From: Myxococcota bacterium
GTDB taxonomy: Bacteria > Myxococcota_A > Polyangia > Polyangiales > Houyiibacteriaceae
Direction: 5' to 3'
Assembly: GCA_028284955.1 (NCBI GenBank)
Contig: JANQQS010000026.1
Location: 1-64,000 of the forward strand
DNA: 64,000 nt
Shown here: positions 46,997 to 57,661 of the stretch, piece by piece
Numbering within the stretch: position 1 is the stretch's first letter
Layout: each line of letters starts with the position of its first letter
Made by a program: the position numbers and the translations under genes
Notes under the pieces: generated by a model
Seen by the model: the letters and a program-made list of their open reading frames with translations, nothing else
The model's database searches: none
Told to the model about the DNA's origin: nothing

Positions 46997-48139
46997 ATGT
47001 TTTACGGGATTCTTAGGGCTTTTTCGTTATTCGCGTTTTTTCTAGTATTGGGCGGTTGCTCGGACGATCCAGGCACCGTGACCCCGATGACAGATGAGTC
47101 GACGCCGCAGCTATGTGCGGACGGGGTCGACAACGACAGCGACGGACTTATCGACTGCAACGACCTAGGCTGCGAACCGCTCTCGGTTTGTGCTTCTCGC
47201 TCAACTGGCACCGTCGACATCGCAGGGTGCTCGGCCAACACGTTTCGCGCCAACACCCAGGTGCCGCAGACCGATGTCATATGGGCGATCGACAGCTCTC
47301 GCAGCATGTCGGAAGAGCTCTCTGAAATCGAGACCAAGTTTAACCAGCTCGCGACCGACTTGATTCAAGCGCAGATCGATGTGCGCTGGACGGTGATTAC
47401 CGCCGCAGGAACCCTCCAACCGCCGACTGTCTTCGCGGCCAATCCAGATGCTTTTCAGGTCCTCGGGCGCGCGGTGGGTCCGGAACAGGCGCTTCAGGTG
47501 TTGCTGTCTGCGTATGGCGAATATTCGCCACGGCTCCGACCTGGCGCCGCGCTCCACTTTGTCGCGGTATCGAACAACGACTCATCTTTGGCGGCGAGCG
47601 CTTTCGAATCCCAAATGCAGGCGCTATCGAACCGAGTCTTCCGCGCGCATGCGATTGCCTCGCCACCAGGATCTATGTACTGCCCGTTCGGCAACTGCGA
47701 GAACGGGCAGTTTGACGGATGCTCGGGCCCATTTGGAAACGCAGTGCGCAACGGCAACGAATACTGGGCGCTCGCCGCCTCGACGGGAGGCGAACAGCTT
47801 TCCATTTGCCTCGACGATTGGACGTCACTCTTTTCGCGCCTATCCGCTGCGGTTGCCAATCAGCCCGCGACGTCGTGCGATTTTCGCGTGCCGGCAGTGG
47901 GAGAAACCTTCAACGCTCAGAAAACCAACTTCATCATCCGCACCGCGGATGGAAACACACAGACAGTTCCATTCGTCGACAATGCAACGGCGTGCACCGC
48001 CGCCGGCTGGTATTTCTCCACCGATGAGACGACCACCAGCAGCGTAATCACCACCTGCCCAGCCACCTGCGACCTGATCCGCAGCAACCCCAACGCACAA
48101 ATCGACGTCGCCATCGGCTGCGACCGAGTCCTGCAGTAG
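46997..48139 (+). CDS. vWA-domain lipoprotein
   Basis: A 380-residue lipoprotein: signal peptide with lipobox VLGGC (C21), an N-terminal DGVDNDSDGLIDCND calcium-type motif, and a von Willebrand A domain with MIDAS DSSRSMS near residue 96-102 and surrounding strands (TDVIWAID, RWTVITAAG). Paired Cys late in the protein suggest disulfides. The ATG at 46997 gives a proper signal peptide; the frame stays open 9 bp upstream to a TTG. Function is probably adhesion or a metal-dependent binding role. Confidence 0.8.
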   Translation: MFYGILRAFSLFAFFLVLGGCSDDPGTVTPMTDESTPQLCADGVDNDSDGLIDCNDLGCEPLSVCASRSTGTVDIAGCSANTFRANTQVPQTDVIWAIDSSRSMSEELSEIETKFNQLATDLIQAQIDVRWTVITAAGTLQPPTVFAANPDAFQVLGRAVGPEQALQVLLSAYGEYSPRLRPGAALHFVAVSNNDSSLAASAFESQMQALSNRVFRAHAIASPPGSMYCPFGNCENGQFDGCSGPFGNAVRNGNEYWALAASTGGEQLSICLDDWTSLFSRLSAAVANQPATSCDFRVPAVGETFNAQKTNFIIRTADGNTQTVPFVDNATACTAAGWYFSTDETTTSSVITTCPATCDLIRSNPNAQIDVAIGCDRVLQ

Positions 48140-48154
48140 CGGCGGCCGCCTAGT

Positions 48155-48375
48155 TGTTTGGAGGGTTTGGTGCAAACCCTCCCCCACGCGGGTACAACCC
48201 GCGCGGGACCCCCTCCCGACTCCGGCCGCTTCGCGTCCGCCCCACCGCGTAACGGCGGGGCCCCAGCAGTAAACCCATTACGTAAGCAGGTCACGTGGTT
48301 CCTGGCGGGGGAGTTTGGGTGAATCGTCCGGGATTGTATCCCGGGCGAGAGGGTTTGGGTGCCAAACCCTAATTG
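48155..48375. repeat. Modular hairpin repeat cluster, copy 3
   Basis: The shortest and cleanest copy, between the convergent vWA lipoprotein gene and the DUF6812-like gene: A at 48160-48182, B from 48185, C' near 48223, C at 48239-48261, D around 48329-48345 and E at 48350-48370, then AATTGAATCAG including the stop codon of the minus-strand gene. D and E stems carry paired substitutions relative to copies 1 and 2. Confidence 0.9.
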
Positions 48376-48377
48376 AA

Positions 48378-48869
48378 TCAGCGCATTTCTGAGACGCCAA
48401 TGATTCTTGGGGCGTTGACCATGACCACTGACGCGGCTTCGACGCTCGGACCCTTCGCGTCTAGTCCCAGCGTGCACTCGTTCATCACGAAGAATCCCTT
48501 GAACTCCATCAGTCGATCCGATACGCGCACGCCCTGCGGGAGGGTAAGCGCCCCCATAAGAAGGCCGCCTTCGAAAAGACACGACACACGACGAGGTTCG
48601 CCCTCGGATCCTTCCTCCGTGGGCTTCAGTCGTTCGTCGGCGCCAGCGACCACGAGCACTACCGCGCTGCGCTGAAGCGCAAGGAAGGGAACTTCGGTGC
48701 GCTGCTGTGGCAGCATGACGTCAGTCAGCCGAAAAAACCCATCGACGGTGTTCAGAAACTTGAGGAACGACATCTCCGGCGGCACATGAAATGTGCCGAC
48801 GACCCAACCGCCTGACACGAAGATCCGCGCTGGGACTTTACGTCGTTTCGGATTGGCGAGCGCACCCAC
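48378..48869 (-). CDS. Protein of two related beta-domains (DUF6812-like)
   Basis: A 163-residue protein made of two similar units: residues ~14-72 (ARIFVSGGWVVGTFHVP, LKFLNTVDGFFRLTD) and ~93-140 (VSCLFEGGLLMGALTLP, SDRLMEFKGFFVMNE). Each has strand-GG/G-strand, then a helix and an FF-x-x-T/N segment. The pattern resembles DUF6812, but this identification is tentative. No signal peptide is seen. Confidence 0.6.
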   Translation of the reverse strand: MGALANPKRRKVPARIFVSGGWVVGTFHVPPEMSFLKFLNTVDGFFRLTDVMLPQQRTEVPFLALQRSAVVLVVAGADERLKPTEEGSEGEPRRVSCLFEGGLLMGALTLPQGVRVSDRLMEFKGFFVMNECTLGLDAKGPSVEAASVVMVNAPRIIGVSEMR

Positions 48870-48993
48870 ACCGTTAGCCTACCCAATGAGGCGGGACTTG
48901 CCTAGAAAACACCTTCGCCCTTAGAGCGCGGTTGCCTTCAAACCACGGTTGCTTGTGGAATGCGGTGCGACACAGTAGGAACGGCAATCAAGC

Positions 48994-49548
48994 ATGGCGC
49001 GTGACCTCCCCATCGCTGGCGATACCCGGCTGGGCCAGCCCACCGTGATGGACCGGGGTTTGGCAGCCAAGTACGGCACTCGCTACGTCCACCTGACTGC
49101 CTTTGCAATCGATGTAGACAGACTGCGCGCGCACATCGAAGAAGAGGCGGATCCCGAATCACTATGGCCGTTTGGCTGGGAAGTCTTTCTCACGGAAATG
49201 TATATGCTTGCCGTGCTGGACCCCGCAGCCCGCGAAGACTACGGACTCATTGAAGACGTGTGTGTCCACATCTTCGAGCTTGGTCCGCAGCAGCAAGCTC
49301 TCGGGGCGCAGATTCCTTTTGCGGTATTTGATGCGGTGAATCGCGGAGCGTGGCCAGACTCGCTCCTCCCACTTTTTGTGGATTGGGACCGGTCCGCGAA
49401 CAACCTCGTTCAAGATCTCAAACCTCTTTGGGAGCATGCTGAAGACGAAGCAGCCGACCTCGCAGATGCATGTTTGCGAGCACCGATGCAGCCGCCGTTC
49501 GCCCCGCCCACCAAGCACGCGCTGGCCACCTGGCTCGAGGTCGGCTGA
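48994..49548 (+). CDS. Hypothetical protein upstream of the Lgt-like gene
   Basis: A 184-residue soluble protein with Trp/Leu-rich helices (for example WPFGWEVFLTEMYMLAVLD and LPLFVDWDRSANNLVQDL, each within about residues 55-150). No family recognised. Its TGA overlaps the ATG of the Lgt-like gene (TGATG), so it is translationally coupled and probably functions with it. Confidence 0.6.
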   Translation: MARDLPIAGDTRLGQPTVMDRGLAAKYGTRYVHLTAFAIDVDRLRAHIEEEADPESLWPFGWEVFLTEMYMLAVLDPAAREDYGLIEDVCVHIFELGPQQQALGAQIPFAVFDAVNRGAWPDSLLPLFVDWDRSANNLVQDLKPLWEHAEDEAADLADACLRAPMQPPFAPPTKHALATWLEVG

Positions 49549-50504
49549 TGGCGCCAGTGGTGTTTCATCTCGCCACACCATTTGGTTTCGTGCCGGTGTA
49601 CTCCTACGGAATCCTGCTTGGGCTCAGCCTGATCGCGATCTGGTATTTTCTTCTCTATGTGGGCGTGCGCAAAGAGCACTTCAATCGCAGCCTCGCTGCA
49701 ACATCCCTAGTCGCCGCAACGTGCGGCGCATTGGTGGGTGCACGCGTGCTCTATTGGGCGCTCAATGGTGAGGCCGATGGGGTGTCGGCGTGGGCGCTTG
49801 GAAGCGGAGGGCTCCATGGCTTGGGAGGCATCGGAGGTGGATTGCTCGGCGCATATCTCTACCTTCGTCGCCGCGGAGTTCCGGTTCTCGCGTGGGCCGA
49901 CGCGGTAGCGCCATCGCTCGGGCTTGGTGCGTTCCTGACCGAGATCGGCTGCTGGCTTCACGGCTCGGGGTTCGGCACCGTTCTCGCAACGAGCGCTCCG
50001 AGGTGGCTCAAGCGCTTGGGCACATATCCGCGATGGGGCTCGGAGCTGTTTCGGGGCGCCGAAGCGCACCGGGAAGGCGCGGCCGCGTTCTATCACCATG
50101 TGAGCGTCCCCGAGTACGCCGCGCGTCTATCAGCGGACGCCGATGCATCTCTTCCCGTACATCCGACGCAGCTCTATGCGGCTTTGGCCGGGCTCGTGCT
50201 GTTCGGGCTTGGATGGAAGATTTTTCGGACGCGCGTGTTTCGTGGTCAGGTGATCCTAGCTATTGTTGCCGGTCTCGCTGCGACAACGTTTTTCTTCGAT
50301 TTCTGGGTGGCCGATCCATCGCGCGCTCACCAACTTGGGCTGTCGCCGACTCAGTGGGTTGCGCTCGGCGCCACGAGCGGGTGCGCGATCTCCTACGCAT
50401 GGCTGAGGAGACGTTTTCGGCGCGACGGAGACCCCCGGCTCCCTGAGTTTGCCGTCGAAAAAACCAGCCCTGCAGCACCCTTCGTGCGCCAAGCGGGCGC
50501 GTAG
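49548..50504 (+). CDS. Prolipoprotein diacylglyceryl transferase (Lgt) paralogue lacking catalytic arginines
   Basis: A 318-residue, about seven-helix protein with the Lgt layout: an N-terminal PVYSYGILLGL helix, GARVLYW (64-70), LRRRGVPVLAWADAVAP, and HPTQLYAAL in the later half. The strongly conserved GR-x-GNF/C segment is instead TEIGCWLHG (E132 in place of the arginine equivalent to E. coli R143), and the later FGxxRFxxEF region reads GLAATTFFFDF, with Thr in place of the arginine equivalent to R239. It may bind prolipoproteins or lipid without transferase activity, or have a different activity. The start at 49548 gives the TGATG overlap with the upstream gene. Confidence 0.75.
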   Translation: MAPVVFHLATPFGFVPVYSYGILLGLSLIAIWYFLLYVGVRKEHFNRSLAATSLVAATCGALVGARVLYWALNGEADGVSAWALGSGGLHGLGGIGGGLLGAYLYLRRRGVPVLAWADAVAPSLGLGAFLTEIGCWLHGSGFGTVLATSAPRWLKRLGTYPRWGSELFRGAEAHREGAAAFYHHVSVPEYAARLSADADASLPVHPTQLYAALAGLVLFGLGWKIFRTRVFRGQVILAIVAGLAATTFFFDFWVADPSRAHQLGLSPTQWVALGATSGCAISYAWLRRRFRRDGDPRLPEFAVEKTSPAAPFVRQAGA

Positions 50505-50543
50505 AACCAGGTGGCGTAGAATCGGGTGGAGTCCCGCTCAAGA

Positions 50544-51554
50544 CTATCGGACAGCTTGCTTTTTGATCGGCTTCGCGGGCGGTCGATTTCTCTGTTTTTG
50601 CGCCCGCATGAATACACGCATGACGGTCGGCGACGTGCGTACCGAATCGAGTTCTAGATCGGGCTGCCGTTCGAGGGCGGCGCGAAACGATTTCAGCGCC
50701 AAGTCCTCTCGCCCGAGTGCGACATATGCGGTGCCAAGCACCTTCTGAATCGTCACCACTTGATTGCCGGTGAGCGCCCGTGAGCCGAGCAGTCGATTTC
50801 CGAGAGCCACTGCGTCTGTGAACTGACCTCGCTCTACATGGCCAAGCAACGCCGGCAGTTTGTCGCTGATGCGCGACTGCAGCGTTCGCGTCTCGCCCGC
50901 GCTCGTGGCGCGACCGGTTTGTTTTTCGAACGCGCGCCGCCCCTCTTCGGAAAGCACGAGCTCCGAAATCGGGACCAGTACGATCTGCCCCCGCGACAGT
51001 CGGTTCGCTCGAATACGGTTGAAGCGACGCAACAGTTTGATGGGTCCCGTGCCGGGACCGTAGTAGAGGCGCGCCACGCGAGTGAGCGTATCGTTTTGGG
51101 TCGCGACATGCCGCAGCGGATACGGAATGAGCAGCTCCGCTCCTTCGTCAGGTTGAACAGCTGCGTTTCCTCGATTGGCTTCCACGAGCGCAAACAGACG
51201 ACGCCGGTCTCCGTAAAACCGGGAAGCCAGCTCAGCCCACGTTTCCCCTGCGCGTACGCGATGGTAACTGACCCACGGAATACGCAGCCGGAGTCCCGTC
51301 ACGATGGCTTGCCCCCCTTGCGAGCTGAGACCGTTTTCCGCCACGATCACGCTTTCTCGTCGTGGCTCCCCATAATAAAGCTGCGCGATCGATGCGAGCG
51401 TCTCGCCCGGCATCACGACATGAGACAAACCATCGGCGCGGATCACGTCGGGATTCTGTGCATCCCACACCAAAATACCGAGCACCCCGAGTGTGATCGC
51501 GGCAACTCGACGCATCAACCCGGGGGCCGCGCGGCTATGGGTTTTCCGCGACAT
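50544..51554 (-). CDS. LysM-repeat and TPR envelope protein
   Basis: A protein of about 336 residues with a signal anchor (VAAITLGVLGILVW), three LysM-like domains (about 46-92, 97-143 and 150-198; motifs PGETLASIAQLYYG, RAGETWAELASRFYG and QNDTLTRVARLYYG) and TPR-like helices at the C-terminus. It should bind peptidoglycan. The start at 51554 was preferred to one at 51611 because it leaves only a 20-bp overlap with the upstream kinase gene and has GGAACAGGCGG before it; a start at 51515 is also possible. Confidence 0.8.
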   Translation of the reverse strand: MSRKTHSRAAPGLMRRVAAITLGVLGILVWDAQNPDVIRADGLSHVVMPGETLASIAQLYYGEPRRESVIVAENGLSSQGGQAIVTGLRLRIPWVSYHRVRAGETWAELASRFYGDRRRLFALVEANRGNAAVQPDEGAELLIPYPLRHVATQNDTLTRVARLYYGPGTGPIKLLRRFNRIRANRLSRGQIVLVPISELVLSEEGRRAFEKQTGRATSAGETRTLQSRISDKLPALLGHVERGQFTDAVALGNRLLGSRALTGNQVVTIQKVLGTAYVALGREDLALKSFRAALERQPDLELDSVRTSPTVMRVFMRAQKQRNRPPAKPIKKQAVR

Positions 51555-52875
51555 CCGCCTGTTCCGAATCAACGAGCGCTTCGAGCGATTCCGAAAGCAC
51601 GCGCGTTTCACCCGTTCGAATATCTACCTCCCGCGAAAGCTCGCGAAAAAACGGGTTCACCAGGCGCACGAAATGCGAACCGGCGCTCAGCGGAATTTTT
51701 TGGGCCGAAGGAGTCGTCATGACTTTCTGACCATCGACGTATACCGTAGCCCAGGGATCCACAACGACTTTCAGATACCCGGCGCGCTCGGGAACCACCG
51801 CGCCGCGCGCCCGAGTGGCGAAGCTCTTTGGGCTCCATGTCAGGTTGCCCGCAGCGGCCTGAATCGCCCCCCCGCCAGCCAATACTCCTGCCAACATAAG
51901 CCCCTGAATCAACGCCACATGTGGCAGTAGCGATCGGTCCTTGGGCCCTCGCCAGATGCCCCGCGGCCCTCCCGCGTTGAGAATCGCATCGGCCTCTTGG
52001 TCGGTCATGACGCCCACATCTCGAAGATACATCACGACTCGAGCGTTGTAATTCATAGGAACCCGAGGCGCGAGAAACTCCATCAAATCATCGATGAGTG
52101 CCTGCGTCGATGAATAGCGATTGGCGATCATCTTTTCCATACAGCGCGCCAAGATGCGCTCCAGCTGACGCGGTACCGTGCTGTTGATCTTTCGAGGGGA
52201 AACGTATCGATCGAGGCGAATCTTCTGCATCACCGTGCGCGTATCGTCTTCTACAAACGGTTTGAGGCCCGTGATCATCTGATACAGCACGATACCGACC
52301 GAAAACACATCGCTCCTGAAATCCAGCTTGTCGCCAAGGATTTGCTCCGGACTCATGTAGCTCGGCGTTCCGAGCCCCGTTCCTGTTTCGGTAAGATCGC
52401 TCAGCTTGTCGTCGCGCGCGATGCCGAAATCCATGAGTTTTACTTCACCCTGTTTGGAAATCATGATGTTCGCGGGCTTGATGTCGCGGTGAATGATTCC
52501 CCGAAAATGCGCATAATCGAGTGCCCGGGTGACTTGCAGAGCGATGATCGCGGCTACCTCGATAGGAAGCGTAGGCGTGTGCTCAAGCAGATCGTACAGA
52601 TCGATGCCCTGCACGTACTCCATGACGATGTACATGGAGCGGCCGTCCTTAACAAAATCGATGACGTGTAGAATGTTTTCATGCTGAAGCGACGCCATGA
52701 AATGCGCTTCTCGCTCGAAGCGCTTGGCAAACTGACTATCCATCGCGATGGAAGGCTTCAAAGCCTTGATCGCGACAAGTCGACCCAGCGGTTCCTGAAC
52801 GGCCTTGTACACCACCGCCATTCCCCCGCTACCGATCTCTCCCAAGATACGGCAGTTGGCTATTCGATCGGTCAT
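51535..52875 (-). CDS. Ser/Thr protein kinase with C-terminal PEGA domain
   Basis: A 446-residue Hanks-type kinase. The catalytic domain (about 8-265) is complete: G-loop GEIGSGGMA, VAIK with K37, HRDIKPAN, DFG in LMDFGIA, and SPEQ/APE-type SYMSPEQI. A helix region (about 318-340) may cross the membrane, followed by a PEGA-like beta domain (about 365-425, with VYVDGQKV). It overlaps the LysM protein gene. Contrast with the pseudokinase at 31.4 kb, which has the same outline without the catalytic set. Confidence 0.93.
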   Translation of the reverse strand: MTDRIANCRILGEIGSGGMAVVYKAVQEPLGRLVAIKALKPSIAMDSQFAKRFEREAHFMASLQHENILHVIDFVKDGRSMYIVMEYVQGIDLYDLLEHTPTLPIEVAAIIALQVTRALDYAHFRGIIHRDIKPANIMISKQGEVKLMDFGIARDDKLSDLTETGTGLGTPSYMSPEQILGDKLDFRSDVFSVGIVLYQMITGLKPFVEDDTRTVMQKIRLDRYVSPRKINSTVPRQLERILARCMEKMIANRYSSTQALIDDLMEFLAPRVPMNYNARVVMYLRDVGVMTDQEADAILNAGGPRGIWRGPKDRSLLPHVALIQGLMLAGVLAGGGAIQAAAGNLTWSPKSFATRARGAVVPERAGYLKVVVDPWATVYVDGQKVMTTPSAQKIPLSAGSHFVRLVNPFFRELSREVDIRTGETRVLSESLEALVDSEQADVAENP

Positions 52876-52998
52876 CGGACGCGTCGATGGTAAGAAGCCG
52901 GTTCGGCCTTGTCAAAGGAAACCGCTGAAATTGCGGTGTGTTTCCGTGCTCACAGTTGACCTGGGAGTCGTACCTCGGCACGATAATCGCGGAGCGAG

Positions 52999-54495
52999 AT
53001 GTCGACGACTGTCCCCCCGAGGCGAGCCCCTGAACGCGGTCTGATCGAACGCTGTGCAGCTGGAGAAGACGATGCGTGGCGGGAACTGATCACGACCCAT
53101 GCTGCGTTGATCGAAGCGGTGGTGGTGTGCGCTTTGCACGACTCTCAGCTAGCAAAGCTCGATGAATCGCAGGCTCTCACGGCTCAGTTCTGGGAAGATT
53201 TGCGAGCGAACGACGCGGAAATCCTACGTGACTGGAACGGTACGAGCCTTCGGCACTATCTCGCACTGGTAGCAAGACGCACCGCCGAGTCTTACTTGCA
53301 CAGCACCACCACCACCGCGCAATTGGTGACGAGCGACTTTGCTCACGCAACGCTCACCGACAGTTCCGCACCCGACCTCGTACCAAGTGCCGAACCTGCG
53401 CCGTTCGACAAACTCTCCCTGCAATTTCAGGCAATGATCCGGCTGCGGCGGCTCGGACTAGATCTCGACTCCATCGCCGCTGTGTTGGGCATGTCTCAGG
53501 CATCGGTGACCCAAAATATGCAGCGAGCCGCCCACAAACTCACACAGCTACAAACCGCAACCCCGTCTCAAGCGCAACTTCCAACTTCGCAAACGAACCA
53601 AACAGACCTGGAGCTAGCTTGGCGCCTCGTGCTGGGATGCGCGCCAACTTCTGAGCGAGTCGATGCCGCGCTGCGAAGCGAACAAGAGCCAGCCCTCCGT
53701 GCAATTCGTGATCGCGTTCAAATCACGTTTGCGCAAGCCCACGACATGACCGCTGCACGGCCATGCGACTCAGGAAAAAGCTGTCTTTCCGAGCTCGACC
53801 TTGTCTACCTCGTGGACGGAACGATGCGTGGTTCGGCGAAGGCCGCTGCCGAATCCCAACTTTCGTCCTGCATGCTATGCCTTTACGCCGTTGCGAATCT
53901 GACCCTCGACATGAGGATGGCCAGAATTTTTCGAGACGCGAAAGGAACGCATCGGGCGCTGCAGGTTGCCGCCGCGTGCATTGCCACCGAACGAGCCTCC
54001 GCCGCAGAAATCAAAGCTCGAGAAGCGCTCGATGAAGGCGCGCTTCGCGCCGCGGAGCTCATCCGTGTGGCCCTCGTCGCCCACAACCTGCCCGGCCGCG
54101 AAGCCATCTCCCGCGAAACCAGCCGGGTCGTCACCGCGCCGCAAATACCGACCGATCTAGAAGCTCCCATTATGGGTATCGAAGCGCTCGTGTCGGGGGA
54201 CGTGACCGGGGCGTACCGCGCTGTCGACGAGCACGGGGCGAAACAAAATATCGGAGCGCGTCTCCGGCTGCTCGCTGCCGCGGCGGGTCACGACCTCCCC
54301 GAGGCACACGAGCGCGCCGAGGAAATCTTGTCGCGAACCAGCGCCGATCCTGGCTTGCGCCGAGACGCCGAAGCCGTCGCGGCTCTGCCGGACCACCGGG
54401 CGCTGCCGCGAGAAATCTTGCTGGAACGTCTCGCGGACGCGCTTCCCGATCTCGCTCGCTTTTTGATCACCCATTCCGGCGACGCGCCCGTCTAA
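52999..54495 (+). CDS. ECF-like sigma factor fused to an anti-sigma-like zinc-finger domain
   Basis: A 498-residue protein. Residues ~14-100 resemble sigma region 2 ([28 protein letters not shown]), and ~140-182 resemble region 4 with a helix-turn-helix ([20 protein letters not shown]). Residues ~255-305 recall the anti-sigma ZAS domain: a helical pair and QLSSCMLC (Q287, C291, C294) where the usual motif is HxxxCxxC, so the histidine ligand is missing. A helical ~190-residue region follows. The stop overlaps the stop of the convergent Ig/TSP3 gene by 2 bp. A self-regulated transcription factor is inferred; the sigma regions are divergent. Confidence 0.62.
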   Translation: MSTTVPPRRAPERGLIERCAAGEDDAWRELITTHAALIEAVVVCALHDSQLAKLDESQALTAQFWEDLRANDAEILRDWNGTSLRHYLALVARRTAESYLHSTTTTAQLVTSDFAHATLTDSSAPDLVPSAEPAPFDKLSLQFQAMIRLRRLGLDLDSIAAVLGMSQASVTQNMQRAAHKLTQLQTATPSQAQLPTSQTNQTDLELAWRLVLGCAPTSERVDAALRSEQEPALRAIRDRVQITFAQAHDMTAARPCDSGKSCLSELDLVYLVDGTMRGSAKAAAESQLSSCMLCLYAVANLTLDMRMARIFRDAKGTHRALQVAAACIATERASAAEIKAREALDEGALRAAELIRVALVAHNLPGREAISRETSRVVTAPQIPTDLEAPIMGIEALVSGDVTGAYRAVDEHGAKQNIGARLRLLAAAAGHDLPEAHERAEEILSRTSADPGLRRDAEAVAALPDHRALPREILLERLADALPDLARFLITHSGDAPV

Positions 54496-57400
54496 GCTTC
54501 GATTTCGCGTCGCGCTGAGCGTGCCGACGGAGTGCCCTTCCGCTTTCGTCGTCGCCGCGCCACGCAGACTGCCATACCGATCAGAATGAGCGCCGCCGGA
54601 ATGTGTGACGTTTGTCCGGACCGCATAGCACAGAGCGCACCTCCAGAGAGCCCCGATCCTTCGGGCGCCGTCGCGGCGTTTTCGTCGAAATCGAGATAGT
54701 CCGGAATCCCATCGCCGTCGCTGTCCACGACGCCTTCGTCTTCGTCGCGCCGACCGTCGTTATCCGAATTCGTGTCGAGATAGTTCGGTGTTCCGTCGTC
54801 GTCTACGTCCTCTCCGAACATCTCAGCGTCGGCGCGCTCTCGGGCGGTTGGAATCATGTCGCCGTCGTCGTCGGCATCGAGATAGTCGGGTTCTCCGTCT
54901 CGATCGGTATCTACCGCCACACCACCCGGAGTTTCGTCTGCCGTCGAGACGCCATCGCCGTCGTCGTCGGTATCGAGGTGGTCGGGAACGGAATCAAGAT
55001 CGGTATCCATCACCTGCCCCTCAGAGACCTCGACCAGCGTCAATCGGCCATCCCCATCGTCATCGAAATCCAGGTAGTTGGGCTGGCCATCGCCATCAGT
55101 GTCGGTATCTTGGCCTTCCACGCGCTCAAGCGCAGTGGGGATTCCGTCGCCGTCGTCGTCCGGATCTTCAAAGTTTGGAATGCCGTCACCATCGCTATCG
55201 ATCGGCACTCCATCCGGCCGTTCTGCTTCGTTGGAAAGACCATCCCCATCCGCATCGCCCGTGGGATCGTCGATCACGAATGCTTGGCTGGTGGTTGCGG
55301 TGTTTCCGAGCGCGTCGGTCGCCACCGCAGTCACACGGTGAGCTCCCGCATCAATGTCGGAAGTGGGGGTGGCCACCCAGTCGCCCGTCACAGCATCGGC
55401 AGTGGCAGTGGCCACCGGATTTCCGTCAAGTGCCACTTCAACGGTGGCTCCTGGTTCGGCGCTTCCCGTGATCATCGGCCGCGGGCCACCCACGACAGCT
55501 CCCTCAGCCGGCATCGTAATGCTCACAAACGTTTCTGTATCGACCGTGATCGACCGCGCATCAGCCCCGCGAATGCCGCTGCTGTCGGTGACCACCGCTT
55601 CGAATACGTGCAGACCATCGGTGAGCGCGTCGGTCGGGGTGTACGACCAGTCCCCCGACGCATCTGCGTCCACGGTATCGACCGTGGTTCCGTCAATCAC
55701 GATCTCCACCGAAGCGTTCATCGGCGCAGTGCCGCGGATCTCAGGGGTCGCATCTGAAATCATCGACGAACTTGGTTCCACAATCTCGACCTCGGGCGCA
55801 TTGCCCACAGTGAACTGATGGCTGTCGCTTGCGGTGTTGCCCGCATCGTCTGTCGATTCGACCCGCACCGTATGCATACCCAGCGATAGCGGAGACGAGC
55901 CTGTGAGCCCCCAGCGACCGTCCGCGGCTGCGGTTGCGGTGCCAATCATCACGCTGTCCACGATCACGATCACCGAGGCCCCGGGATCGGAAATCCCTGA
56001 AATAAGTGGGGTTGTGTCGGTCGTGCCTGTTTGGTCAGCGGGCGTCACCAAGATCAATGTGGGGAGCGCCGTGTCGACGACGAAAGAGCTGCGGGCGATC
56101 GCGACGTTTCCTGCGGCGTCTGTGACACTCATCACAATATCGTGAGAGCCATCCTCCAGGTCGCTGCTCAGGCTCACCACAAAACGGCCGCTGGCGTCCA
56201 CCACCACGCTACCCACCAATACCGAGTCAACCAGCACCTGTACGGTCGCGCCCGGCTCTGCCGTACCTTCGATATCCGGCCGCGCGGTGCCAATCGTGCC
56301 CGCAGGACCGGAGACGCTCACCATCGTCGTGGTATCGATCTCAAAACTCGTAGTCGCTCGACCCATGCCCATGCCATCAAGATTGGTGACCTCAGCGACG
56401 TACGATCCATCCATGAACGCAGTGGCCGCGTCGCACGACCAGTCCCCCGACGCGTCGACGGTCGCGGAGCACACCACCGCCGAGTCAACTTCCACCTGAA
56501 TCGACAGCCCTGCTTCCCCAGTGCCTGAAAACGAAGGAGTCGAATCTCGACTCACGCTCCCGTTCGCCGGCGCATCGATGGTCAGCGCGGTGCACGTCGC
56601 GCCATCTCCAGTAAAGCCTGCTGCACAGGAGCACACAAACGATCCTTCCGTGTTCATACACACCGCGTTGGCTCCGCACGCAGCCATGCCGGTCGAGCAT
56701 TCATCCACATCCGAACACGTCGAAGCGCGAGACCCCAGCGCAAGATAGCGAGCCCCACGCTGCGAAAAGTTGTAGATCCCGAGCGCGCCATCGGGAAACG
56801 TCTCCCCCATGGGAGGCTCGACATTGAACTGCTCCACGCCATCCACTCGTACGATCAAGCGGTCGTCGCGGTACGTAATATCGAACCGATAGGTCGTACT
56901 CGTGACCCACCCTGTCGACCCAAGCGAGGAAGCGCGCCCCAGCTCGGTGACCGCGCCCACGTGGTCCCATAGATCGGTATCCACCGTGGTCGGCGTTTGA
57001 TCAGGTTCGCCTTGTATCCGGGAAAGAGCGAGCCCTTCCGCTGCTCCGCTTTGCGCAGCGCCCTTCCAGTCGACGAGCAAATAGTCGGCGGATGAGCTGG
57101 TGGTATCTCCCGGTTCAAAGCCGATCACAAAACCGACGAAATCATCGTCAGAGCCAGATTCGACGCGCACCTCGAAGCTGTATGTCTGCGCCTTCGCGTC
57201 GGTGGCTCCGATCACAATCGTCGGTGACGAATTCGAATCCTGAAAGGCAGAGGAGCCATCTGCCGCGATCGTCCAATCGGGCGTATCTCCGCTCGCGTAC
57301 GATTCCTCGGTCGTTGCGTCAAAGGTGGGCGGCCGCAAACAAACGTATCCATCTTCCGTGCCGCACATAGCGTCGCAACCGTCACCGATGATGCTATTGC

Positions 57401-57548
57401 CATCGTCACATTCCTCGGCGTCCACCACCACGCCATCGGGAGCGCCACCCACGCACTGGGCGTGCGCGAGTTCCGCTCCGGACCACCAAGTCACGAGGCC
57501 GGCTAGTGCAACCATTGAGCTCAACGATGAGTAGGCTAGTCGCCGCAT
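54492..57548 (-). CDS. Large exported Ig-like/TSP3-repeat surface protein with EGF domain
   Basis: A protein of about 1018 residues from the start at 57548, which has GAGGAG just upstream. Order: signal peptide ending AELAHA; a Cys motif [18 protein letters not shown] (DUF4215-like); a thrombospondin-C-like beta sandwich (about 95-265); a calcium-type EGF module (DVDECSTG... ending [14 protein letters not shown]); five Ig-like repeats of about 90 residues each; then seven or so Asp-rich TSP3-type calcium repeats ([18 protein letters not shown]) and a C-terminal helix followed by RRRRKRK, which resembles MYXO-CTERM-type sorting tails. Probably a cell-surface adhesin. Confidence 0.88.
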   Translation of the reverse strand: MRRLAYSSLSSMVALAGLVTWWSGAELAHAQCVGGAPDGVVVDAEECDDGNSIIGDGCDAMCGTEDGYVCLRPPTFDATTEESYASGDTPDWTIAADGSSAFQDSNSSPTIVIGATDAKAQTYSFEVRVESGSDDDFVGFVIGFEPGDTTSSSADYLLVDWKGAAQSGAAEGLALSRIQGEPDQTPTTVDTDLWDHVGAVTELGRASSLGSTGWVTSTTYRFDITYRDDRLIVRVDGVEQFNVEPPMGETFPDGALGIYNFSQRGARYLALGSRASTCSDVDECSTGMAACGANAVCMNTEGSFVCSCAAGFTGDGATCTALTIDAPANGSVSRDSTPSFSGTGEAGLSIQVEVDSAVVCSATVDASGDWSCDAATAFMDGSYVAEVTNLDGMGMGRATTSFEIDTTTMVSVSGPAGTIGTARPDIEGTAEPGATVQVLVDSVLVGSVVVDASGRFVVSLSSDLEDGSHDIVMSVTDAAGNVAIARSSFVVDTALPTLILVTPADQTGTTDTTPLISGISDPGASVIVIVDSVMIGTATAAADGRWGLTGSSPLSLGMHTVRVESTDDAGNTASDSHQFTVGNAPEVEIVEPSSSMISDATPEIRGTAPMNASVEIVIDGTTVDTVDADASGDWSYTPTDALTDGLHVFEAVVTDSSGIRGADARSITVDTETFVSITMPAEGAVVGGPRPMITGSAEPGATVEVALDGNPVATATADAVTGDWVATPTSDIDAGAHRVTAVATDALGNTATTSQAFVIDDPTGDADGDGLSNEAERPDGVPIDSDGDGIPNFEDPDDDGDGIPTALERVEGQDTDTDGDGQPNYLDFDDDGDGRLTLVEVSEGQVMDTDLDSVPDHLDTDDDGDGVSTADETPGGVAVDTDRDGEPDYLDADDDGDMIPTARERADAEMFGEDVDDDGTPNYLDTNSDNDGRRDEDEGVVDSDGDGIPDYLDFDENAATAPEGSGLSGGALCAMRSGQTSHIPAALILIGMAVCVARRRRKRKGTPSARSARREIEA

Positions 57549-57661
57549 GTTCGTTCTCCTCGGGGGCGCTGTTGGCGCCGCGGGGTTCATGAAACGGTAC
57601 CGTGTCCCCCGCTTGCGAGGCCAAAAAAACACCGACGTTTCGTTTCAAGCCAGCTGTGCGC

